Below are positions 14,920 through 24,245 of a stretch of 29,341 bases of DNA, piece by piece; position 1 is the first letter of the stretch, and each line of letters begins with the position of its first letter. Location: contig JBFLXR010000023.1 in the NCBI GenBank assembly GCA_040757065.1, positions 1 through 29,341 on the forward strand, written 5' to 3'. Under the pieces are notes generated by a model. The model had not been told where the DNA came from. It made no database searches and worked only from the letters and a program-made list of their open reading frames with translations. This DNA is from JBFLXR01 sp040757065 (lineage in GTDB: Bacteria; Pseudomonadota; Gammaproteobacteria; Burkholderiales; Gallionellaceae). The position numbers were made by a program, and so were the translations under genes.

Positions 14920-17900
14920 TTAGCGCAGCGAGAACCCCACCCGGTTGTTTGCGACCTCTTTTTCGGCGGGCGCAACTTTCGAATTCATCAGGAATACCCG
15001 GTCGGGAGCGGCAGCGCCCTGCCCGGTCAGCCAGGTTTGCGCGGCATGGCCGCGCTCGTCTGCCAATGCATTCAGGTCGTTCTCGGTGACTGGCAGATAA
15101 TCCAGTAGCAGTTTTTCCATGTCGGCGACTGGAATCGATTTGGCGATGCCGATGGCGTTACGGGGTTTGTTAGGAATTTTTTCCGCGCTGTAGACTTCTT
15201 CCAGATACTTCGGATATTCCTCGGCCGATACGGTGACATCTTCCATCGAGCCGCGTTTGCCGAAGCGGGTCTGGTCGGCTAGCTTGCGCGCTTTGATCTT
15301 GCGATCCAGCAGAGCGCGTTTCAAGCCTTCGCGGTCGGCAGCCGGATCGGCGTAGCCGGTGATTTCCACTTTCAGGCCGGGCCGGTCGGCCATGGCTTTG
15401 GCGATTGCTTGCAAGCGTTTCTCATTGTCCGGGGTGAGGGCGGACTGACCCGGGACGAACATCAGGTTAGACAAGTCTTCGCCGCCGCCGAATAGCGAGC
15501 CAAGCAAGGCGAACGGCGAGGTGACCGCTTTGACGACGAAGTTGACGATGACTTTTACTACGATCGCACCGATGCTGAACTGGGGGTCGTTCAGCGAACC
15601 GCGAATCGGCAAGTCGAGGTCGATCACGCCGCGCGAATCTTGCAGCAACGAGATTGCCAGCCCAATCGGAATGTCCAGCGCGCTGGGACTTTCTACCTTG
15701 TCGCCCAACGTGAGTTGGTCGAGTACGATCCTGTTTTCGGCGATCAGCTCACCCTTCTCGATACGGTAGCTGACATCGGCGGAAAGCTTGCCTTTGGCGA
15801 TGGCATAGCCGAGATAGCGCCCGGAGTAGGACGACAGGTTGGGCAGGTCGATGCCCTTGGCGCTGGCCTGGATGTTGAGCGCCACTTGCGAAGCGAAGGG
15901 ATCGACCTTGCCGGAAATATGCACCGGCGCGGCGCGGTCGATCTTGCCGGTAATGTCTACCGGGCTTTGCGTGCCGGCGGCGAGTGCGCCGATGCGCCCG
16001 TTCAGTCCGGTCAGGCGGGCGGAATAGTTCGGCTTGATGAATTCATCCGAGAAGTCGATATTGCCGTTCGCCAGCGTGATTTTGCCGATTTTCACCGGTA
16101 GCGGCGGCTCGGTCTTGGCCGGGGCAGCCGGCGCGCTGGCGACTACCGGAGGCGCGGCTGCCGGGGCCGGGGAAGCAGTCGGTGCGCCGGTAGCGGCGGC
16201 TTGCGGGGTCGATTCTTTAACGATGCCTTTCAGATTCAACAGCCCTTTCGGATTGACCAGCAACTGTGCGAAGAAGTCGCGCAGGCCGATTTCTCCGATG
16301 CTCATGCCGAACGGTTGGGTATGCACGGCGATCTTGTCCAGCTTCAATTGCTTCCAGCGCAACATATCGTCCGAATTCACGCGATCCAGCACATTGAAAT
16401 CGGCCAGTACCGCATCGCCGGTCACATCGGCATTGCCGCCTGCGGCATGCACTTCGCCGGCAAAACTCAGGTCGCCGCGCGTCAGTACCGCATTCAGGTT
16501 GGCCGTGACCCAGCCTTGCAGTGCAGCCAGATCGACCTTGCTGAGATCGAGCTTCAGGTCAGTTTTGCCGTCGAGGGTAATCGTGCCGTCGGCGCTGAGC
16601 GTACCGCGTTCGTTGACTGCGGATTTGAGCGCCAGCGGAACGGCGGTTTTGTCGGCGCTATCCAGCTTGCCCAGCGTCAGTGTCAGGTCGCTCAGTTTCA
16701 GAGTTTGATCGGTGACGGCTTCGTCGGCGAAATGCAGTTGGCTGTCGTTGATGGCGGTTTTGCCGACCGACCAGTGCCAGACCGGCTCGTTTTTCGCCTC
16801 AGCTTTTGGTGCGGTCTTATCCGCTTTTGCGGCGGGTGCCGGTTTCGCATTCTTTTCCGGCGCTGCGGCGAATAGCGCCATCACGTTCAGGTTGCCTTGG
16901 CGGGTGCGCGCCAGCATGACCTCGGAATGGTTCAATTGAATTTCGCCGATGTCCGCCTGATGCGCAGGCAGGTTCAGCGCCAGTTTGGTGAATTTGAATT
17001 CGCCGATGCGCGTCAGCGGCTTGCCGTCGAGATCGGCGGCGGCTTGTTTACCGTCGCGGGTTTGCAGTGCCAGCGTCTCGGCCGTGTATTTCTGACCGAA
17101 GATGTCGGCACGTAAGCCGTGCAGCGCCAGCAATGGCAAGTCGAGGGTTAGCTTGTCGGCGGCGAATTCGCCTTGCACATTGCGTAGCGCAATGTCCCCC
17201 GCGATGGAGAGCGAATCGGCGTTCTGGTCTTTATGCCGGAACAGTACTTGCAGACGGGTATCGAGCAAGGCCGATTGCACGGTGAATGGCAGTTTGACGT
17301 AAGCGGTAAGCCGGGTCAGATCGAAGCTGTCCAGCGTAATATCCACAGAGGCATCGTGATCGACCGAGAAAGGTCGCGCCTTGCCGGTCAGGTTAAGCGG
17401 TGCGCCGTCCAGCTTGGCGCTGAACATCGGCTCGACGAACACCTCGACCTTGGAGGGGACATTGGCGATGAACGGTACGCCGAGGCGAATCTCGCTCACC
17501 GTCTGGGTTTTGCCGATAACCTTATCCACCCACTCGACTTGCCCGCCGGTCATGGTAATGTTGCCGACCACGAATTCCGGGGTTGGCCCGCTACTCGGTT
17601 TGGCGGCCCATTCGTCCAGCAGATCGGAAATGTCCAGCCGGTTTTCCGATTCGCGCACCAGATGCAGACGCGGATCGGCGATGCGCACCTCCTGAATCAC
17701 CGGTAGCAGGCGGAACAGCGAAGACGAAGAGACATTCACATACAAACTGCCGACCGACAAAGTGTCGCCCGCCTTTAACCCTTCCACCGTGGCGGAGAGG
17801 GTATAGGGTGAAACAGCGATCCGCTGAATAGTGACCGGGCGTTTCAGCGCTTCGGTCAGCGCGCCTTCCAGTTTGGTTTTGGCAAAGCCGGGCAGCCAGA

Positions 17901-18048
17901 AATAACCGAGCAGGCCGATCAGCACAAACAGAATTGCAAACAGCTGTGCGCTGCGCTTGACAATGCGTTGCCCGCGCGCGCCCAAGCGACCGGCGGCGTA
18001 GGTTGCGCCGGGAATGCGTTGCCAGAAGGGTTGTCGGTCTTCGCTCAT
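14920..18048 (-). CDS. DUF748 / AsmA-like envelope protein with OmpA-like C-terminus
   Basis: This is a 1042-aa protein of the DUF748 family, part of the AsmA-like superfamily linked to envelope lipid transport; its precise function is unknown. A short cytoplasmic N-terminus with basic residues precedes one membrane helix at about 36-54 (LFAILFVLIGLLGYFWLPG), so the bulk is periplasmic. Repeated beta-rich AsmA-type stretches (for example VTIQRIAVSPYTLSATVEGL, and IDLDLPIRGSLNDPQFSIG near 810) run through the middle. Two Ala/Pro/Lys-rich linkers lie near 395-415 and 620-655. The C-terminal ~190 residues begin FVPGQSALTPDNEKRL and contain VEITGYADP, a peptidoglycan-associated OmpA-like pattern. 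The start at 18048 has only a poor ribosome site. It stands alone on this strand, convergent with the polysaccharide operon, and need not be related to it. Confidence 0.88.
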   Translation of the reverse strand: MSEDRQPFWQRIPGATYAAGRLGARGQRIVKRSAQLFAILFVLIGLLGYFWLPGFAKTKLEGALTEALKRPVTIQRIAVSPYTLSATVEGLKAGDTLSVGSLYVNVSSSSLFRLLPVIQEVRIADPRLHLVRESENRLDISDLLDEWAAKPSSGPTPEFVVGNITMTGGQVEWVDKVIGKTQTVSEIRLGVPFIANVPSKVEVFVEPMFSAKLDGAPLNLTGKARPFSVDHDASVDITLDSFDLTRLTAYVKLPFTVQSALLDTRLQVLFRHKDQNADSLSIAGDIALRNVQGEFAADKLTLDLPLLALHGLRADIFGQKYTAETLALQTRDGKQAAADLDGKPLTRIGEFKFTKLALNLPAHQADIGEIQLNHSEVMLARTRQGNLNVMALFAAAPEKNAKPAPAAKADKTAPKAEAKNEPVWHWSVGKTAINDSQLHFADEAVTDQTLKLSDLTLTLGKLDSADKTAVPLALKSAVNERGTLSADGTITLDGKTDLKLDLSKVDLAALQGWVTANLNAVLTRGDLSFAGEVHAAGGNADVTGDAVLADFNVLDRVNSDDMLRWKQLKLDKIAVHTQPFGMSIGEIGLRDFFAQLLVNPKGLLNLKGIVKESTPQAAATGAPTASPAPAAAPPVVASAPAAPAKTEPPLPVKIGKITLANGNIDFSDEFIKPNYSARLTGLNGRIGALAAGTQSPVDITGKIDRAAPVHISGKVDPFASQVALNIQASAKGIDLPNLSSYSGRYLGYAIAKGKLSADVSYRIEKGELIAENRIVLDQLTLGDKVESPSALDIPIGLAISLLQDSRGVIDLDLPIRGSLNDPQFSIGAIVVKVIVNFVVKAVTSPFALLGSLFGGGEDLSNLMFVPGQSALTPDNEKRLQAIAKAMADRPGLKVEITGYADPAADREGLKRALLDRKIKARKLADQTRFGKRGSMEDVTVSAEEYPKYLEEVYSAEKIPNKPRNAIGIAKSIPVADMEKLLLDYLPVTENDLNALADERGHAAQTWLTGQGAAAPDRVFLMNSKVAPAEKEVANNRVGFSLR

Positions 18049-18118
18049 GGGGCGGTGCCTGTGCCGGAATGCTTAACAATGGGTGATTCTAGCAAATCGC
18101 ATCCGAGTGGAACAGGCG

Positions 18119-18403
18119 CTAGCCATCGAGCAGGTGACGCAACTCCTTGCGGACTTCCTCCAGCAGTGCATCGGGATTGTCGAGATTCTCCCGGTGCAGG
18201 CAGGCCAGTGCGATCAGCGTCAGCAAGTGGATGCCGATGGTTTTCGACAGCGTGTCGATTTTATCCAGCGTCGGGCTTTTCTGCCCGCGCTCCAGCGTGC
18301 TGAGGTAAGTGCGGCTGGAAACGATCGAAAAATCCTCTTGCGTCAGCCTCTTGGACTTGCGAGCGGCCTTTAGCGCTCTGGCAAATGCATAACGAATCTC
18401 CAT
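18119..18403 (-). CDS. XRE-family helix-turn-helix regulator
   Basis: A 94-aa DNA-binding protein, probably a dimeric repressor. The HTH lies at about residues 8-60: FARALKAARKSKRLTQEDF, then the recognition region SSRTYLSTLERGQKSPTLDKI and the closing LSKTIGIHLLTLI. A short helical tail follows (ALLEEVRKELRHLL). I chose ATG 18403 because AAAGGG lies five bases upstream; a GTG at 18409 would add two residues. No ligand or toxin domain is present. It lies divergently from the large sensor kinase, with a strong inverted repeat at 18444-18476 between them, so it likely controls itself and perhaps the kinase. Confidence 0.87.
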   Translation of the reverse strand: MEIRYAFARALKAARKSKRLTQEDFSIVSSRTYLSTLERGQKSPTLDKIDTLSKTIGIHLLTLIALACLHRENLDNPDALLEEVRKELRHLLDG

Positions 18404-18443
18404 GTCCACCCTTTAGTTTTATAAGGACGTCATCTAGCCAAAG

Positions 18444-18476
18444 TGCACCCTATGGAACTACAATCTATAGTGTGCA
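18444..18476. promoter_or_regulatory. Inverted-repeat operator between the divergent XRE regulator and kinase genes
   Basis: The arms TGCACCCTATGG (18444-18455) and CTATAGTGTGCA (18465-18476) are inverted copies matching at 10 of 12 positions, nine bases apart. The centre contains ACTACAAT, whose TACAAT could be a -10 box on the + strand. The location 41 bases upstream of the regulator's start and the dimer-style symmetry suggest binding by the XRE protein at 18119-18403. Confidence 0.6.
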
Positions 18477-18485
18477 TTTTCCCTT

Positions 18486-18515
18486 GTCTGCCGGGAGGCT
18501 TCCCGGCAATACAGA
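18486..18515 (+). other. Stable hairpin in the probable 5' leader of the kinase gene
   Basis: TGCCGGGA (18489-18496) and TCCCGGCA (18501-18508) form a perfect 8-bp stem with a GGCT loop. GTCT (18486-18489) and AGAC further out may extend it after an internal loop. It lies about 80 bases before the start codon of the histidine kinase. There is no T run after it, so it is not a classical terminator; it may be a leader structure or the end of a short transcript. Confidence 0.45.
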
Positions 18516-18596
18516 CGTCGTAAAAAGCCGCGTAGAATAGGGTTTCTGTTCGCTGTAACATTGCGGAAATAAAAGGGTAAATTTGGAGATCGGCGA

Positions 18597-21500
18597 ATGA
18601 ACGGTTTATTGCGGGCGGTCTTCGATGCGGTGAACGCAGGCGCACTGCTGGTCGACCGCGAAGGACGCATTGTGCGGGCGAATGCTGCCTTCGGCGAACT
18701 GTCCGGCTACCCGACCGGAGCGTTGCAAGACACCCTGCTGCAAGACACGCTGTTTGCCGAAGACCGGCAGACTGCGCTGGAGGCTTGCCGGCGGATTTTT
18801 GCTGCGGACATTCCGCAATTCGAATCCGAATTGCGCGTGCAGCGCCGCGACGACGGCGTGCTTTGGCGACGGTTCCTGATAACACCGCTGGCGGAAAACG
18901 GCGAAGCGCCGCAGTATGTTTTGATTCAGTTGCTCGATGCAGCGAAACCGGAGACGGACGACGAGCTGCAACGCTGGCAGAACGTCTTTATCCACGCCGG
19001 TTGGGGAATTGTGATCGGCAGCGCCGATGGCAAGATGTTGGAACGGGTAAATCCGGCATTCGCCCGCATGCACGGTTATGCGGTAGACGAATTGGTCGGC
19101 GTTCCCATCCTCGATACATTTGCGCCGGAATGTCGCGCGGAAGTGCCTAACCAGATTCGTCTGGCGCACCAGCAAGGCCGTCACATCTTCGAATCGCTGC
19201 ATATACGTAAGGACGGCAGCACGTTTCCGGTGCTGATCGATGTGACGACCGTCTACGGCGGCAGCGGCGAGGTGAAATGCCGCATCGTCAATGTGCAGGA
19301 CATGACCGAACGCAAGCAAGCCGAGAGGCAGCTCACGTTGAAAAATTTCGCGCTTGACCGAGTGCATGAAGGCGCTTTTTTGTTCGACGAACAGGCCCGT
19401 ATCGTATACGCCAACGACGAAGCCTGCCGCTCGCTGGGTTATAGCCGGGAAGAATTGCTCGGCGCGCGTTTCGACAAATTCGATCCCGATAGGCCTGTCG
19501 ATAATCTGCCGGAGCAACTGTCCACGCTGCGAGAGACGGGAACGTTGACCTTTGAAACCCGGCATTGCGCTAAGGACGGTCGCATCTTCCCGGTCGAAAT
19601 TACGGTCAACTATCTTGTATACGAGGGGCGGGAATACATTTTAAGTTTGGTACGCGACATTGCCGAGCGCAAGCGAACTGAAGAAAAGCTGCGCGAAAAC
19701 GAGCAGCGCTACCGCGAGATTTTCGAACATGCCTCCGATGCCTTATACCTGCTGGAAGTGACCGAGGATGGACGTTACCGCAATCTGGCAGTCAATCCGG
19801 CATTTGAAAAATCGACCGGCATCCCGGCGGTGCAACTGGTCGGTAAATTTACCAACGAAACCGTGCCGCCGGAGGTGGCCGAGGCGGTGAACGCGAAATA
19901 CCGTAAGTGCGTCGATGTGCGCACCCAAGTGGAAGAGCTGGTGGAGCTGGAATTGCCGACCGGCAGGCGTTACTACCAATCCACGCTGATCCCGGTGTTC
20001 GATCCGGTGACCGAACGGGTACACCGCATCGTCGGCATTACTCGCGACGTGACGGATCGCAAGCTGGCCGAGGAAATGTTGCAGCGACAGGTCGAACTGG
20101 AAGCGCAACTGGCGCGTGTAGCCGAGGTGGTGCCGGGCGTACTGTTTTCCTTCCGGCTGGAGCCGGACGGGGCGATGGGACTGGCGTACGCTTCCCCCCG
20201 GCTGGAAGAGGTCGCCGGGGTGCGTTTAACACCGATGCAGACGCTGTCGAATATGTATCCCGAAGACATGCCGTGCCATCTGGAAACGATTCGCGAGTCT
20301 GCCCGCACGCTTAAACATTGTCAAAGCCAGTTTCGTGTTTCGCACCCGGCGAAAGGGGAGGTTTGGATTGAGTCGCACGCGATTCCTGCCCGCCAACCCG
20401 ACGGTAGCGTGCTGTGGCACGGCTTCATGTACGACATCACCGACCGCAAACGGCAGGAAGCGCAAGAAGCCGTGCGTCTGCAAATCTTCGAGCAACTGGC
20501 GCAGGGTGCGCCGCTCGACGAGGTATTGAAACAGGTGGTGGAATACATCGAAACTGCCCGTCCCGGCTTCATCGGCAGCATCATGCAAGTTTCCGCCGAC
20601 GGTTTGCGGCTGGAAGCGGCGATGACGCCCAGCCTGCCGGAAACCTATTCGGCGGCGCTGAACGGCATCGAAATCCGGGAAGGCAACGGTTCGTGCGGCA
20701 CCGCTGCGTGGCGCGGCGAAACCGTGATTGCGGAAGATGTCAGTACCCATCCGTTCTGGGTGCCGTATTGGCCGCTGGCCGAGCAGGTCGGCGTGCGTTC
20801 CTGCTGGTCGGAGCCGATACTCGATTCCGCAGGCAAGGCGGTGGGGGCATTCGGTATATACCAGCGTCAGCCCGCCGTGCCGAGCGAGGCGGATATGGAG
20901 CTGGTGCGCCGTGCGACCCATCTGGCGGCGATTGCCATTGAGCGCAGGCGGGTAGAAGAACAGTTGCGTCTGAAGGAGTTCGTGCTCGATTCTGCGAGCG
21001 AAGCCGTGTACATCATGGGCAGCGATTTCCGTTTCATCTACGTCAACGAAGAGGCTTGCCGGGCTTTGGGGTATACCCGCGAAGAATTGCTGGGTATGAC
21101 GCCTGCCGACATTGACCCCGGTGTGAATTCACTGGAAGCGATGCGGGCGGTGCAATGGCGTACCGCTTCGGAGAGAAGATTTACGTTCGAAACCCGTCAC
21201 CGGCGGCGCGACGGCTCGGTCTTCCCGGTGGAAATCACGGCGGTCGGCGAAGCCTTCGAGGGCCGCCAGCTGGAAATTTCGCTGGTGCGCGACATTACCG
21301 AGCGCAAGCGGGCGGAAGCCCGACTGGAGAACGAGCGCGCCCGCTTGCGCGGCTTTTTTCAGGCTCTGCCCGATCTGGCGTGGATTAAAGACACCGAGGG
21401 GCGCTATCTCGGTTGCAACCCGGTATTCGAGCGTTTCTTCGGCGCCAGCGAAGCAGAGATTGTGGGTAAGACCGATTACGATTTTGTCGATCCCGGGCTG

Positions 21501-23525
21501 GCCGCCTTTTTCCGCCGGAAAGATATGGAAGCGATTGCGGCCGATGCGCCCCGTACAAATGAAGAATGGATTACCTTCGCCGACGACGGACACCGCGCCC
21601 TGCTGGAAACCACCAAAATGCCGCTACGCGATGCGAAGGGCCGGATTGTCGGGGTATTGGGCGTCGGCCACGACATTACCGAGCGCAAACAGACCGAAGA
21701 GGCGGTACGCCGGTTGAATGCCGAACTGGCGGCCACCTTGCAGGCGATTCCCGACGTGATGATCGAACTCGACCGGGACGGGCGCTACCTCAACTTATGG
21801 GCACACGATCCGGCCTTGCTGGCCGCGCCGAAGGAGGCCGTCATCGGCAAAACAGTACTCGAGGTGCTTGGCCCGGAAGCGGATGCGTTTGCCAAGACCA
21901 TTATGCGCGAGGCCGACCGGCAGGGCCAAAGCCGCGGACATACCTTAAAACTGGATTTTCCCGGCGGGGTACGCTGGTTCGAATACTCTGCTGCGGTTAA
22001 ACAGGGCGTGACGCCGGGCGAGCGAAGTTACACCATGCTGGCGCGCGATGTCACGGAGCGCAAGCTTGCCGAAGAGGCGGTGGCGGCGCGCGAGCGAGAA
22101 TTCCGGGCGCTGGCGGAAAACTCGCCGGACAACATCATGCGCTACGACTTGCAAGGGCGGGTGGTCTACGCCAATCCGCAAATCGAGCGATCCATCGGGG
22201 TCAGGCCGCAGGATCTGGTCGGCAAACGGCCGTTCGAAAACCATAATCAAGACCGGCCTTCCGGGCGGGTTTATGCCGAGGCACTGACACGGGTGCTGGA
22301 GACGGGCGAGCCGGGCGAAGTGGAAATTCAGGTGGCCGATCCGTCCGGCGTGCTGACTACCCACCTGATCCGTTTTGCCGCGGAGCGGGGGGCGGACGGT
22401 GCGATAGCTGGGGTGCTGGCTATCGGGCGCAATATTACCGAGCGTAAACGGGCAGAAGAGGCGCTGGCGTCGCGCGAGCGGGAATTCCGCACGCTGGCGG
22501 AAAATTCGCCGGACAATGTTTTCCGCTACGATGCCGACTGCCGGACTATATACATCAACCCGGCGGCTCAAAGGTCGGTGGACGTCACCCGGCAATATTT
22601 GCTGGGTAAAACATTAATCGAGGCTTACCCCGATCGACCGGAGGCGGCGGTATATCAGCGGCGCTTGCAAGAGGTGGTGCGTACCGGTGAGTCGGCGGAA
22701 ATGGAAATGACGGTACCGACCCCAGAGGGCGGACTGGCGCTTCACCAAGTGTATATCGTGGCCGAGCGGGACGGGGCAGGGAATGTGATCGGCGTGTTGG
22801 GCATCGGGCGAGACATTAGCGCATTGAAAGAGACCGAACGCCAGTTGCTGGAATCGCGCGAGCAGTTGCGTACACTTACGGCGCGGCGCGAGAGGGCGCG
22901 CGAGCAGGAACGTAAGCGCATTGCGCGCGAATTGCACGATGAATTGGGGCAGTTGCTGACTTCGCTGCGAATGAATGTCATCATGTTGCCGGTGATCTTC
23001 GGCGGGGCGCAACCCGGTTTCCGCGAACGGACGCAGGAAATTGCCGGTGCCATCGACCGGATGATCGGCGTGGTGCGCGATGTGGTTTCTTCGTTACGTC
23101 CTGCGGTGCTGGAAATGGGTATCGTGCCGGCGCTGGAATGGCTGGCAGGGGAATTTTCGCACCATACGGGCATTCCGGTTACCCTTCAGGTCGAGGAAGA
23201 GTGTATCGAGTTGGACGAAGAGCGCGCCGTGGCCGTGTTCCGGGTTGTGCAGGAGTCGCTGACCAATGTGGTGCGCCATGCGGCGGCGGCGCGGGCGGAA
23301 ATCGCAATCCAGCGCAAAGATGAGTGGTTTGTGTTGGAGATACGCGACAACGGCAAAGGGTTCGGGAAAAATATGCTGCGCAGCCGGAAGTCGTTCGGGC
23401 TGGTCGGTATCGAAGAAAGAGCGCATATGCTGCAAGGTAAATTCGAGGTGGTAAGTCCGGCGGGCGAAGGGACGGTTGTGCGTGTGACCTTCCCCGTCGA
23501 CCCGAATAAGGGAGAGGACCGATGA
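18597..23525 (+). CDS. Soluble multi-PAS/GAF histidine kinase, NarL-type (HisKA_3)
   Basis: A 1642-aa cytoplasmic sensor kinase without membrane segments. About ten PAS domains are seen, at roughly 1-117, 121-240, 245-358, 367-488, 500-618, 795-907, 912-1033, 1036-1154, 1165-1283 and 1290-1407. Most end in the PAC signature D(I/V/M)(T/A)(E/D)RK. A GAF domain lies at about 627-785. The HisKA_3 motif RKRIARELHDELGQ carries the phospho-acceptor His1447. The HATPase_c domain has the N box QESLTNVVRHA (from 1552) and DNGKGFG (about 1584), so the kinase core is complete. PAS 9 and 10 share REREFRxLAENSPDN and look like a tandem duplication; PAS 3 and 6 are also close. GGAG is eight bases before ATG. 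The stop overlaps the start of the response regulator (ATGA). The signals sensed are unknown; redox, oxygen or small ligands are typical for PAS/GAF sensors. Confidence 0.95.
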   Translation: MNGLLRAVFDAVNAGALLVDREGRIVRANAAFGELSGYPTGALQDTLLQDTLFAEDRQTALEACRRIFAADIPQFESELRVQRRDDGVLWRRFLITPLAENGEAPQYVLIQLLDAAKPETDDELQRWQNVFIHAGWGIVIGSADGKMLERVNPAFARMHGYAVDELVGVPILDTFAPECRAEVPNQIRLAHQQGRHIFESLHIRKDGSTFPVLIDVTTVYGGSGEVKCRIVNVQDMTERKQAERQLTLKNFALDRVHEGAFLFDEQARIVYANDEACRSLGYSREELLGARFDKFDPDRPVDNLPEQLSTLRETGTLTFETRHCAKDGRIFPVEITVNYLVYEGREYILSLVRDIAERKRTEEKLRENEQRYREIFEHASDALYLLEVTEDGRYRNLAVNPAFEKSTGIPAVQLVGKFTNETVPPEVAEAVNAKYRKCVDVRTQVEELVELELPTGRRYYQSTLIPVFDPVTERVHRIVGITRDVTDRKLAEEMLQRQVELEAQLARVAEVVPGVLFSFRLEPDGAMGLAYASPRLEEVAGVRLTPMQTLSNMYPEDMPCHLETIRESARTLKHCQSQFRVSHPAKGEVWIESHAIPARQPDGSVLWHGFMYDITDRKRQEAQEAVRLQIFEQLAQGAPLDEVLKQVVEYIETARPGFIGSIMQVSADGLRLEAAMTPSLPETYSAALNGIEIREGNGSCGTAAWRGETVIAEDVSTHPFWVPYWPLAEQVGVRSCWSEPILDSAGKAVGAFGIYQRQPAVPSEADMELVRRATHLAAIAIERRRVEEQLRLKEFVLDSASEAVYIMGSDFRFIYVNEEACRALGYTREELLGMTPADIDPGVNSLEAMRAVQWRTASERRFTFETRHRRRDGSVFPVEITAVGEAFEGRQLEISLVRDITERKRAEARLENERARLRGFFQALPDLAWIKDTEGRYLGCNPVFERFFGASEAEIVGKTDYDFVDPGLAAFFRRKDMEAIAADAPRTNEEWITFADDGHRALLETTKMPLRDAKGRIVGVLGVGHDITERKQTEEAVRRLNAELAATLQAIPDVMIELDRDGRYLNLWAHDPALLAAPKEAVIGKTVLEVLGPEADAFAKTIMREADRQGQSRGHTLKLDFPGGVRWFEYSAAVKQGVTPGERSYTMLARDVTERKLAEEAVAAREREFRALAENSPDNIMRYDLQGRVVYANPQIERSIGVRPQDLVGKRPFENHNQDRPSGRVYAEALTRVLETGEPGEVEIQVADPSGVLTTHLIRFAAERGADGAIAGVLAIGRNITERKRAEEALASREREFRTLAENSPDNVFRYDADCRTIYINPAAQRSVDVTRQYLLGKTLIEAYPDRPEAAVYQRRLQEVVRTGESAEMEMTVPTPEGGLALHQVYIVAERDGAGNVIGVLGIGRDISALKETERQLLESREQLRTLTARRERAREQERKRIARELHDELGQLLTSLRMNVIMLPVIFGGAQPGFRERTQEIAGAIDRMIGVVRDVVSSLRPAVLEMGIVPALEWLAGEFSHHTGIPVTLQVEEECIELDEERAVAVFRVVQESLTNVVRHAAAARAEIAIQRKDEWFVLEIRDNGKGFGKNMLRSRKSFGLVGIEERAHMLQGKFEVVSPAGEGTVVRVTFPVDPNKGEDR

Positions 23526-24151
23526 TTCGCATGTTGTTGGTGGATGACCACGTAATTGTGCGCGAAGGCTTGAAGCGCATGTTCGAAACCGTGCCGGAGT
23601 TCGACGTGGTGTGCGAGGCGCAGAACGCCGCTCAGTTGATGGAGTGCCTGCGCGAAGCGGAGGTCGACATTGTCTTGCTGGATTTGAGCATGCCGGGCTT
23701 GTCGGGCATCGACCTGATCGCCCGGATACAGGCTAATTACGGATTGCCGATATTGGTGCTGACTATGCACAACGAATTGCAAATCGCCAAGCGGGCGATT
23801 AAGGCGGGTGCGCTGGGTTTCGTGACCAAAGATTGCGAACCGGAGATTTTGTTCGCCGCGGTTCGCAAAGTGGCGGACGGCGGACGCTACGTTGCGCCGG
23901 AGCTGGCGGAACAGATGGCCTTCGAGAAAATTGCTCCGCCCGCCGGATTGCCGCACGATCAGCTTTCCGCGCGCGAGTTGTACATTTTGCGCCAACTGGT
24001 GAACGGCAAAAGTATTAACGAAATTGCCGGGGATTTGTCCATCAGCAACAAAACGGTAAGCACGCATAAAGCGAGGCTCATGCAAAAAATGAATTTTGTG
24101 AGCAACGCGGAAATGGTGCGCTACGGTATTGCCCACGGTTTGGTGGAATAG
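23522..24151 (+). CDS. NarL/LuxR-type response regulator
   Basis: Partner of the preceding kinase, with which it overlaps by ATGA. The 209-aa protein has a receiver domain (acidic pair Asp8-Asp9, phospho-acceptor Asp54 in LLDLSMPG, Lys in FVTKDCEPE). A LuxR-type HTH follows at about 147-195 (LSARELYILRQLVNGKSINEIAGDLSIS and the recognition helix NKTVSTHKARLMQKM). It should bind DNA as a phosphorylated dimer. The next intergenic region carries repeated palindromes that would suit such a dimer, placing the chemosensory operon under its probable control. Confidence 0.95.
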   Translation: MIRMLLVDDHVIVREGLKRMFETVPEFDVVCEAQNAAQLMECLREAEVDIVLLDLSMPGLSGIDLIARIQANYGLPILVLTMHNELQIAKRAIKAGALGFVTKDCEPEILFAAVRKVADGGRYVAPELAEQMAFEKIAPPAGLPHDQLSARELYILRQLVNGKSINEIAGDLSISNKTVSTHKARLMQKMNFVSNAEMVRYGIAHGLVE

Positions 24152-24159
24152 CCGACCGA

Positions 24160-24245
24160 CTGTCAGGAAATCCCGACAGTCGATTCTAATAATTCCGACA
24201 AACGCATGTCGAATTTCTGACAGTAAAATCAGGATTTCCCGATAG
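24160..24245. promoter_or_regulatory. Cluster of palindromic sites, probable response-regulator operator
   Basis: Two 17-base segments, 24163-24179 (TCAGGAAATCCCGACAG) and 24229-24245 (TCAGGATTTCCCGATAG), agree at 14 of 17 positions and lie 66 bases apart, about six helical turns. Each is an imperfect palindrome; the first extends to CTGTC...GACAG. Between them ATTCCGACA (24192-24200) and TGTCGAAT (24207-24214) form a third inverted pair. AATTTCTGACAG (24212-24223) is an inverted copy of the half-site CTGTCAGGAAAT at 24160. The shared half-site is about TGTCRGGAA. The cluster lies 9 bases after the response regulator stop and about 100 bases before the MCP start. Confidence 0.6.

Noticed and set aside
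18429..18464. Solitary CRISPR-repeat-like element in the kinase promoter region (GAACTACAAT, with CACCC and ATG upstream)
   Set aside because: Only ten contiguous bases match the repeat end, the 5' half does not align, and the site is better explained by the 12-bp inverted repeat and a -10-like box.
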